Source: Psophocarpus tetragonolobus (lineage: Eukaryota > Streptophyta > Magnoliopsida > Fabales > Fabaceae). Taken from it: DNA of 64,000 nucleotides. The translations under genes and the position numbers were made by a program. This document shows positions 50,851-61,216 of the stretch, piece by piece. The notes beneath the pieces are model-generated. The model did not search any database. It saw only the letters and a list, made by a program, of their open reading frames with translations, and was not told where the DNA came from. Numbering within the stretch: position 1 is the first letter of the stretch; each line of letters begins with the position of its first letter. The stretch lies in contig CM075693.1 in assembly GCA_037954015.1 (NCBI GenBank), positions 18,250,647-18,314,646 on the forward strand, read 5' to 3'.

Positions 50851-51026
50851 GAGTTTAATTGATATATACTCTCAGGGTAAAAAAATCTTTACACTGACAT
50901 TCAATCATAATTTTTTATTTATATGACTTTTAAAGTATTAGCGAGTAAAGTCAATAAATTTACCATAGATGAAGAATTGTAATAATATCAGCGTAAAAAT
51001 CTTCACACTATATACCAATTAAACTC
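50851..51026. repeat. Foldback MITE-like element, copy 8
   Basis: Full length, about 176 bp: 'gagtttaattgatatata' at the left and 'tataccaattaaactc' at the right, with 'acactgacattcaatc' and 'gacttttaaagtatta' inside. Confidence 0.85.
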
Positions 51027-51775
51027 TTAGAAATATCTTAAAGGGTAAGTAAGAATCGTATTCTTAATTTCTACTATTTATTTTTTTGAAATATAATAAT
51101 ATGATTAAAATTAATTATTCATTATAATACTTAGATTTAAAATAAATAAATTATACTTGCGTACAAAAATAAATATAAAGTTACTTTCTAAATTGTTTCC
51201 ATAAAATTACTGGAACTAATCATTTCACTTATTTAATGAATTAAGTTTTACCTAATAAATTAATGTATCCGATTCTTATAAAAGAGGAAATGCGTTTATC
51301 TTTTTTTTTTTTTAAACTGAAATAAAATGAGTTTATCTTGTTAATTATAAAAAAATTATGATAAAATAATTTTTAAAATTGGAAAAAATAATAAAAGAAA
51401 TAATTTTAAAAAAATTATAAATTGAACACATAAATTTTTTAAAAAATACACTTTGGATGGAGCTAGTGTGTGTAGGCATATAAATTATTTTATAGGTTAA
51501 ATATTAATGGTTAATGTATTAATTTTTGTTAGTGTGTGAGCATATAAATTTGTTATCTTAAAATTAATTTTTGTTAATGTGTGTGTAAGCATATAAATTA
51601 TTTTATCATATAAAGTTTGAAAGTTTTAATTACAATAATAAATGATAAAAAATATTATATCAGTAATAATCTTTAAGATAGATAATGTTAATATTGATAT
51701 TATAATAAGAAAAAAAAAACTTATGTGTTGCTAGTGTAAAAAACTTGTTTGTTGAGTTGATAGTAACTCCTCATA

Positions 51776-51911
51776 TGTAACTCTTCATTTTATAGTAAGT
51801 TTGTTTGTTTACTTTACCAATTAATATTTTAAAAGTCATCTAAATAAAAAAAAATTGTGAGTAAATGTTAGTGTAAAATTTTTTTACACTATTAGTAAAT
51901 ATTAATTAAAC
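51776..51911. repeat. Foldback MITE-like element, partial copy 9
   Basis: The inner blocks 'taccaattaatattttaaa' and 'gtgagtaaatgttagtgt' and the right 'aattaaactttta' are present. The left end is lost or diverged. Confidence 0.6.
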
Positions 51912-53807
51912 TTTTATAATAATTATAATTATTTTATACATTGAATTATTTACCGTGATTCACATTAAATTATATTGTAAAGTAAAAATAGTTATTAGTC
52001 TTCGGTGTATAAATAAATATTTTATTTTTTTATTTGATACCTTTTTTTGTCAATTTTATCTTTTCTTTATATATGTTGAGAGGTACTATGTTCTGAGATC
52101 TAAGGCCTAGGAAAAAAGAGTTTAAGAGAGTAAATTTGTGTATAATTTCCATTCTTTTATGTCTTTGATATACTCTTTAATGTTTAATGGATTTTCTAAA
52201 ATGTGTTGATTAACATATCATGAATCCTGATTCAATGTTTTAATTGGATTATTTTTTCTTCATGATAAAATTGTCAATGCTCATTTGTTGCTAATTGGAA
52301 CTGACTAATCTACAAATAGTTAATCAAATTATGATGATCAATCATTTCATCTTAATCTATTTGATTAATAATTGAATTTTATGCAAAGTGGATGATCAAA
52401 CTCTTTGTTAAAGCCTCCAACTTATCCCTTGATCTTAAACTCATCTTTCAATACAATTTTTAAGGATAGTAACTTGTTGGTAATCACTAAAATAGGGTTT
52501 GAAAGAAATAAAGAATTAGGGAATAGGTTAAGATTCTTGTGAAGGTGTAATCCTATATCTTCCTATCCTATAAGTTTTATCTAAATTTATTACTCCAACT
52601 TATTTTATTATAATTATTTTTCTCTTTCACAAAATTGAGATAAAAGGAAAGAACAAGGATCCTTAAAGCTCTACCCAATTATTAATCTATTGTTATTACT
52701 ACATATGTTGCGTTTTTCTTTAAGTGTACTTTTCACACATCATTATCCTACCTATTGCAAATACTTTTTTATACCATATAAGATATGAAAAAAGTTTTAT
52801 CCTTACTTACTACAGTTATTATTAAACTCCAAAATTAGCATTGAAAATTATAATTTTTTTTAGTTTTATAAAAATATTACATAGTTTATTTAGTGGTAGG
52901 AAAATAATTAAAATATTTAATTCCAAATTTCTAGAATATTATTAAGATTTTTTTTAAAAAAATATTATCCAATAGTCGATATGTTCTTTATATTTAAATT
53001 TTTTATTTTAAGAATTTATTTTTCTCTTTAATTATAATTTAGGCTTATAACTAAAAGGTTTTTTTTTACAAGTAACTAAAGGTTTTTTTTTCCAGTTTTT
53101 AAGATGAGAAGTATTTCTCAATCTAAAGAGAGCTTAGCATCCCACGTGAGAAAAAGAGATTTCCTGAGATTATGAGAATAAATGGTTTATCAAATTAGTC
53201 TACAACATGCAAAAACAATACTACTACGTACTTAAAAAAATATGAAGTTATTAACTCATTTTAAATAGCTCTTATACACTACATAATATATAAGCAACTC
53301 ACACCATTTTTTTTACAAGTTTGCTCCAATGATAGGTTATTATAAACAATCCAAATTTTTATAATTTTTTAATTTAAATATACTTATTTTGAAAACTTAA
53401 AATTTTTATTTAATTATTATAAATATGTATATTAATTTAATCGAGAGTACCACATTACAAGTTAAGCACAGGTACTTGTATAAAAACTTATTTTTTTCAA
53501 AGTTATGAATATCATGTCAATTTTCTCCAATACAAAATTCTTACCAACAACATTCCTTATTATTAAGTAATCTGATATGCAATCTTAAGTGAAATTGCTC
53601 TGATGAAACTATGGATATAACATGCACTAGTAACCAAATCACATTAAATAATATGCATAATATTCTATTTTTTATAGTGCTTTTTCCTATCATATTCTCT
53701 CCTCATTATGCGTACGTGAAAAACTTGTATTTTCTCCATCCTACATTTAGTAATAACAAATATATGTGCATTTTTTTATTCCTTACACGTTTTAAATTTT
53801 ATATGTA

Positions 53808-54176
53808 GGGTTAACTAACTTTTAGACCCTCAAATTTTAAAAACTCTATTTTTAGTCATTAAACTTTAGTTTGATGGGTCATAATTTCTAATTTTTTAAA
53901 ATTAAATTTTTAGTCCTTTACAAAATTTTGACAGGTGAAAGTCCCTGAACATTTTAAAATTTAGTTTTTAGTCACTAAGTTTTTTAAAAACTTAATTTTT
54001 AGTCCATGATTTAATGAGCTTTTAGGGACTAAAAATTAAATTTTAAAAATTTCAGGAGTTAAAAATAGAATTGAAAAACGTTTAGACTAAATATCAAAAT
54101 TTGAAAATTTTTAGAGTACTTTACCCGTCAAACTAAAGTGTAGAACTAAAGATAAAATTTTAAAATTAAAAACTTA

Positions 54177-54180
<4 letters not shown>
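53808..54180. repeat. Long foldback repeat with TTTTTAGTC motifs
   Basis: The left half repeats 'tttttagtc' (for example near 53,848, 53,909 and 53,966) and has 'actttagtttgatgggt'. The right half has the complement, 'acccgtcaaactaaagt' near 54,122, and 'gggactaaaaattaa' near 54,023. The two halves form a palindrome of about 370 bp. It ends exactly where a (TA)n tract begins. Confidence 0.75.

Positions 54181-54230
<50 letters not shown>
54181..54230. repeat. (TA)n microsatellite
   Basis: Twenty-five TA units directly abutting the foldback repeat. Confidence 0.97.
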
Positions 54231-54234
<4 letters not shown>

Positions 54235-55170
54235 TTAAGGCATTTTGAATTTTTCTTTTCTAAAGTTTGATACAATAAATGAAAAAAATGTTGAGAAAAT
54301 ATTTACTCACTCAAATAAGTTTACTTAATCAATTTAAAATAATTAGAGTTTAATATTAATTCAAAATACTGAGAACAAATATTTTTTTTTTCACGGGAAT
54401 GAAATAATCAATGGTTATAAATAAATTCACTTACATGCCCAAAGCATGTTACACAAAATTAATTCTGTTGAATAAACATGGTGAGTGCGTCATAGTAAAT
54501 TTTCTTAAATTTCTGTATATATAAAAAAGACTAGACATGTTACAACTTATATATAAAATTTATAATATAGTTATAAAAACTATCTTATTATCGTGATGTT
54601 AATTGGATAATATTATTATACTTTTTTTTTTTTACTTTCTTATTTGACTTGTCTTACACTAATTTTATTATACAAAACACATAGCAACATCTAGTATAAG
54701 ATAAATTTACAAAAAAATAAAATAAAATCTAGTTTAAGATAAAAACCTCTTAACAAACACGTTGATGCATGGAATTTGGTGAAGGGCCGTTGGAAGTGGG
54801 TTTTACTTGGACACTAACCCACTTAGTCGTCGACATAGCAGAAATGCAGTTGTGACTCGTCACATGGTGTGTGTCTGTCAAGAATTTTACCATCATCCAC
54901 TCTACTTCGCGCTACATCCTTATTCCTTAGCCCAACGCACTCAATCTTTTCCCATCAACTGCCAAATTCAACAAAATTAAGAAAAGAACTCCCCTAAGTT
55001 TTTTTTTTTTTACAAATTTCTAAAGTTAATTAGGATGTATAAATTTTAAGTATAATTAAATTGTTTTTCATGTTTTATTTTTTATTAAAAATAAAATTCA
55101 CTTCTTGTGTGACAATCGTTAATATTTAGAAACTATAATTTCCTATAACAAAAAAAAAACATTTACATAG

Positions 55171-56690
55171 TTTTTTTATACACAAAAAAAAAATTGTATT
55201 TATAGGCAGAAAAAGCATAAGATAGGTCTTTTCGAATAAGTGTTTACAAAGTTACATAATAATTCCAAGGTAGAGAAAAATAATAAGAAACTAGGAGAAC
55301 AACCGGTAAGAAATCACTAACATAAGTAAAAGTCAAACCCCTCAATGAGAATGTGATATTAATTTGGTTGTGTGACACCACTTCTATGAGTTCAGTTGTG
55401 TTGCTTCAATTATCTCTTGAATAGATGGATGTTTCACTTTGAACTCACTACATTCCTAGCCTTTCATATCTGTCAAATCCAAGTAAACCAAATGAAGAGT
55501 TATGCTTTCCTTCACTTTTGATGTCCAATAACTAGACCTAAAAATTGATAGCATTAACCCTTAATTGCATTTGAAAAGGTCATGGATAACTCCCACCAAC
55601 TACAGATTTCTTGCTGAAACCGATAAGACATTTTGCAAACCATGACACAAGTTTCCACCTCCTTTCCATATAGCCCACCATGTTCCTCTCTAGGGTGTAT
55701 GATCCGCTTTCTCAATAAATTCTTCCTCGTTGGTAGGTGATCCACCTCCAATTTCCATGTCAGGGTTTAGGGTTTAGGGTTTTTAGTGAAATGTCTTTCA
55801 CCCAAACTAACTTGAACAAAGAAGCCTTAGTGTCATTTCCATTTTCAAGAGCTAAAAAATTGTAGGTTGAGGAGATAGTTTGCATACTTGACTTATCTTT
55901 GTTCCACATCCACCTATCATTTTTCCTTACTGTCAACAAAATTGGTTCGAACACCATCCTTAACCCTTCTAGTAATTTCTCTTCTCAAGCAAATAACTCT
56001 CTTCTTCAAGACCACTGATATCCTAACACCGTCTTCCCTCTTATCCCAGACCTTTGCATTCTTATCTAGCGCAAGTGTATAAAGACGAGCATACTCGTCC
56101 TTCAGCTAATGTTAGCGGAACACCAATCTCGCTATCCTTTCCCTTTTGATCCAATGGAATTTAAGTCAATCCACCATGTGGAATAATGTTTGTTGTGTAC
56201 AACCCAACCCCTATCTACACACTTATACTTTGATTGTAATATTCTAACCCATAAACTCTCCTAATCCACCCGCAACCTTCATTTCCACTTTCCTAGCAAA
56301 GTTAAATTGAACTTACACATATTTCTCAACCCCAATCCACCCTCCTCCTTGGCCTTACACACTCATTCTCATGATGTGCAATTTACTTTCCTACAATCCT
56401 CCTTTCTGTCCCATAAAAATTGTTTAAATACATAATTAAGTTTATAAATAATATCTTTTGCATCTTTAGAAAAAAAAAACCCCAATAAAACAGACAATAC
56501 AACTTTTATGAAAACATGCCTTCTCCCATCAAGACGCATCTATTATCTCAAGAAGCTAATCTCACTTATATTGCTTCCACCATGAATTTCCACATTCTCA
56601 ATTTTTTGAAAACATTTCTAATAAGCAAGTCCAGCTAGTTGAAGGGATAAGTCCCACCTTACAATTTAAAAGGATCGGACCCTTAAAAAT
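55171..56690 (-). mobile_element. 5'-truncated L1-type LINE with target duplication
   Basis: The 11-bp sequence CATTTACATAG occurs at 55,160-55,170 and 56,691-56,701, immediately outside the element. A T run after the left copy is the poly(A) tail of a minus-strand insertion. The minus strand reads as the end of ORF2: a K-E-E-G-G-L-G-L-R-N block near 56,320, then W-V-K-D near 55,800, then L-P-T-R-K-N-L-L-R-K-R near 55,730 and cysteines of the zf-RVT region. Endonuclease and most of the reverse transcriptase are absent, as is usual for 5'-truncated copies. Stops are frequent. A telomere-like run lies within it. Confidence 0.85.
55762..55782. repeat. Interstitial telomere-like repeat (TTTAGGG, three units)
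   Basis: Three consecutive GGGTTTA units sit inside the zf-RVT region of the LINE and interrupt its reading frame between the W-V-K-D and L-P-T-R blocks. Confidence 0.9.
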
Positions 56691-57661
56691 CATTTACATA
56701 GTGCTTATAGTTTTAGCTCTTTTGTCATTTACACCAATTTTCTCTTCTTCAGGACCTTCGAATCTGAGGTAAGACTTTTCTTTACCTTTTAAAAAATACT
56801 AGATCTTCATGATAAATATGACAAACGCAATTTCAAGTAGATTTAATAAAACATATTTAGAAATGTTTTGGATGTAAAAATAATGAATTAAGTTTTTTTT
56901 TTTCAATTAGAAATGCTATTCAGTCTCAATATTGAAGGCATTTAGCATTAGGATTAAATTTATTTAAATCATTTGGCCTTTCCCTCCTATTCATTGGTTG
57001 AAGTGCATGTTGAGGAATTGCCAATGCCTCATTGTTGTTTGTTTCTAAGAGTATTCGGGTATCCAAGAATATTTATTTGCTGAATTGTTTGCTGGCATGA
57101 AAGTGATAGAACTTGCTTATAGCAGAGATTGGACAAATCTCTGCCTTCACTGTAACTCAGTTCTTGTTGCATGTGCAGACTTTTAGTAACACTATCCCTC
57201 CCATGATTTTTGTTTTCTTTTATATTTTTACTCTCCTTTCCAAAATTACAGTTGTTTAAGATTTTTTCTACTATATATTTTTTCTCATCTTTTCAAAATT
57301 ACTTGCTAATTGCTATATTTATTAAAAAAATATAAGATGTTCCTCTCACCTTTTGAATTATTGAATCTGACATTGATTATCGATATTCTGATTATTTATT
57401 TATTACAAAACAGCATTGGTAGATATGTTGAAAAAGAAGTAAAGAGTAGAAAGTTACATAACTAAAAATATAGTTTCAAAATCCTCTTTTTGGGTATTTG
57501 TTTTTTAATTTTTTTTCTAAAAATTCTAGTAAGTCTGTGTTCTAGTATATCTATTTCCAATGCCGAGTATGACAAGAATAAGTAAAGTACTTACTGGAAT
57601 AAAAAAAACAAAAGATGAGACAAAATTTGGTGGTTTCTCAGGTTTAATTTTCTATTCAAAA

Positions 57662-58130
57662 GATACATGAAAAAAATAACTATAAAAAGTTGACTCTTTT
57701 AAAATTGTTTTTATTTTTTAAAGGAAGTAACAAATATATGATTAATTTTATAATATAATAACTTTAATTTATAATTTTTTATTGCTTTCATACAACCAAA
57801 CAAAATCAATTTTGGTTATATTTCATATTTATTTCTTTCCTTACACTTTCATTCCTTGTAGTTGAAAAGTCTTACCTTGTCCAGGAAAAGTGAAGAATAA
57901 AAAGTCGCATGAACATGAAAATTGGAGAAAATTTGCACTTTTTTCTTATTCACGAGCAAAGAAAGTAGGAAGAAAAGTGACATTAATTTAACATATCTTA
58001 CATGTTTAACTTTTCACTCAAAATAAGCATGAAAAGAAAAAAAAATACAAAAAGTTGACTCTTCCAAAATAATTCTTATTTATAAAAGAAAAATCATAAA
58101 TATATGAATAATTTTGTAATTATAATAAAT
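57662..58130. repeat. Pair of direct repeats of about 100 bp
   Basis: Units at about 57,662-57,770 and 58,028-58,130 both carry 'aaaaagttgactctt', 'ccaaaat' or 'ttaaaat', and 'aaatatatga' in order, roughly 360 bp apart. The copies have diverged. Confidence 0.6.
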
Positions 58131-58131
58131 A

Positions 58132-58280
58132 AGAGTTTAATTCGTATATAGTAAGAAGATATTCAATATTCATGTAAATTTTTTGAATTTACTCATTGTT
58201 ACTTTAAAAATCACATAAATGAAATGAAAAACTATTGACTATCAGTGTAATATATTTTACGGTGTATACAAATTAAACTC
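58132..58280. repeat. Foldback MITE-like element, copy 10
   Basis: It has 'gagtttaattcgtatata' at the left and 'ggtgtatacaaattaaactc' at the right, with 'gaatttactcattgttac' and 'tcacataaatgaaatgaa' inside. Confidence 0.8.
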
Positions 58281-59125
58281 TTATAATAACTATAATTTAT
58301 TATTTTTCATCCTTTTCATGTCACTTTTCACACAATTAAATAACTTCAATTTCACTTTATTTCTTCTCTTTTTTTACTTTTCTTTCTACATACAGTAGTT
58401 CCTTTTCTTTTATCACAATAGAATGAAGTCTTAATGTTTCTGTACACAAACCACAAAACCAATAATTTTCATAAATTTTTATTAGTCTTTTTCAATCATA
58501 TCCTTATCTTTCTTATTTTCTTCCGTTGAAAATCAATCATAATAATTTCTCTTTTCTTTTTATAATAAAGTATCAATTTCTTCTGTTTCAAAAAAATTAA
58601 AGGTATAATTGATAAAAAAATAATTAATGTAATATTGAACTTTATGATAAATTACCAGACTTTTGAAAATTATTATCAAAATCAGTAAAGTTCCATAAAT
58701 GATAAACTGTGATTGTGCGATTGAAAAAAAAATGTATAAGTGTGTGACGCATGTTTCTTAAAATTTATAAAAAAGGCAGTTAATTTATATTTGAAGCTTA
58801 AGGATTTATAGGTGGATTTGCTCACTAGTGCATGCTCAGTAGGTGAGGAACAACTGGGTCAATGGAGCATGACAATTAGGCATGTCTCTTTGTAACATAA
58901 GGCGCTTTTCATGCCTTTATTATCAATCCAGATTCCAGAACCTGCATCTGCATCTGCATGTAAATAACCCTCTTCGCATCATTTTGTTGGTTAACACTTC
59001 AGAGTCGGCATTTGCTTCTGCTGCCCCGTGTAGCTTTTACCTAATGGCTGCATTGTTGTCTCTATTATATATAATATTTTTAAACTTTTTCACAATACTT
59101 TCACCAACTTTCATATGAATTCGAG

Positions 59126-59410
59126 TATAGAATGCACTTTCAAACTATCATTTAATAATTATTTTTATCTTTATAATAAAAATATATTGGTTCTGTAATA
59201 ATTACATTAAATATTACTTCTTCTGGATTTATGTACAAATAAAAAAATTAAATTTTATTGAAGACTTAAATATAAATAAATTTAATAAAAATATAGAATG
59301 CATTTCAAAGTATCATCTAATAATTATTTTTATCTGTATAATAAAAATATATTGATTTTGTACTAATTACATTAAATATTACTTTTTCTAGATTTATATA
59401 AAAGAAAAAA
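59126..59410. repeat. Local duplication of about 118 bp, period 166 bp
   Basis: The blocks 59,126-59,243 and 59,292-59,410 share 'tatagaatgca', 'taataattatttttatct', 'aaaaatatattg' and 'attacattaaatattact' in the same order with few differences. Confidence 0.88.
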
Positions 59411-60062
59411 AAATTGTAAGCTCCTTGTGTGAGATTTATATAAAAAAGATCTAACTTAATTAGTTGAGTAGAATATCTGAATTGTTGTAAAAAATCTCTA
59501 AAATAGTTTGCATATTTTATTAGAAGGATCAACAAAAAAAATGTAAAAGCAAAATAAATAATATTATTGTAACTCAAATGTAAATAAATTTATCTATTTT
59601 TATCTTATTTTATGTTATTATTTTTAAAATATTTGTCATTTAATTAAAATTATTATTCTTTTTTATTTTTTATTTTAAATTTTAATAAAGGATTTTAAAA
59701 ATACATTCATTGTGTATTAGTAAAACTAAATTATGATAATTAAAAATTAAATAATAATAAATTTGTAAATTTGTTTTAGTAAAGCTAAACGATGATAATT
59801 AAAATAAATTCTGCTGCATTGGTAATATAAATTTTGTATAAAATGAAACAATTTTAATTTATTAGATAAATAAAATGATGATTTCTTTATATTAAGATAT
59901 GGCATATTAGTTTTAAAAAATGAAAAATATAAAAGGAATAAAAAGTGGAATAATTATGTAGGTTTTTTGTTTCGATCGTGGGAAAAATATATTATTTTAT
60001 TTTATTTCAATTATTGAGATTTGTTTCTTTTATTCTTATATCTAATTCTCATTGTAATATAT

Positions 60063-60066
<4 letters not shown>

Positions 60067-60111
<45 letters not shown>
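60067..60111. repeat. (TA)n microsatellite
   Basis: About 22 TA units. Confidence 0.95.
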
Positions 60112-60114
<3 letters not shown>

Positions 60115-60543
60115 ATATTATATGTATATATGTTATTAAAATTAAAAATTTATATGTAAATTTATAAAAAACAGTAAATTCAATTTGTAAAATGATAAAA
60201 GTCAACTTCATTAAAAACATTATTATAAATAAAATTAAATTAAAAATTTTTCATGTCTAATAAATTCAAATTTACATACTAAGTCTGAATTATTCTAAAT
60301 AAATATAAAATTAATGATAATTTAATTAAGAAAAAACATTATTTACTTTGTCACTAGGTATATTTATTTTTTTTTATGAAGAGAATGAAAAAGATCACCC
60401 AAATCGATTATTAAAATCGTTTAACAATAGATAAACATTGGATAAAGTTTCTACTAGATAATTAAAAATGGAAACCTCATTATTAACTTAGGTATATCTA
60501 ATAATAATAACTAGGTGTTGATCTTTATATATTTTACATTTTT

Positions 60544-60546
<3 letters not shown>

Positions 60547-60593
<47 letters not shown>
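60547..60593. repeat. (TA)n microsatellite
   Basis: About 23 AT units. Confidence 0.95.
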
Positions 60594-60598
<5 letters not shown>

Positions 60599-61216
60599 AT
60601 GTATGGAAGTAACATGAGATGTACCACCTCCATTATAATGTACAATGATTATAACGCCTTTATATTGATATTAATATAAATGAAAATAATCATAGAATTT
60701 CATCAATCACAAAAAAAGTAACACCTACCCTCGCTATTATTCTTCCCAAATTGTATTCCCCAAGTAATGACAGTAAAGGGGATGTTTCAATTACAAAAGA
60801 AACTTGAAATTTTGTAGGCCCACATCATTGTGAAAGGGCCACGTGGATGTTATGTGCGGTTGTTTAATCTATATTTACATAAAAATATTGAAATATTAAT
60901 TATAAATGCACATGTCAAGAAGTAAATTATTATTTTCTATTTCACTTTAAAACAGGAAAATTGTTTATGTTTTCATATAAAGTGGGTCTCATAGTTTTAA
61001 TTAAAAATGTCATAAAAATTAAAAAGACACTTAAAGGATTTTTAATAGTTGGTTGTTTATGAAAAAATGATGAAGATTTTTATCCCACTTTAAATGGATA
61101 ACACAAGATCACATCATTATTAATAAGTAATTTATAACATTTTTTTTTATAAATTTTACTTCAATAGTTGATTTTTATAAACAATACAAATTTTTACAAT
61201 TTTTTATTTCAATTAA

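Larger units (their letters stand above)
48606..55159. other. Long AT-rich intergenic region
   Basis: I find no supportable gene. It holds foldback copies at 50,851 and 51,776, a larger foldback at 53,808, (TA)n tracts, a loose triplicated motif near 51,465-51,600 ('gcatataaatt' units), and a slightly GC-richer piece at 54,760-54,980 without a frame. Confidence 0.5.
56702..61200. other. AT-rich intergenic DNA
   Basis: No gene is supported. Frames at 58,882-59,118 and 59,317-59,577 lack motifs. The stretch carries a foldback copy, two local duplications and two (TA)n tracts. Confidence 0.5.
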
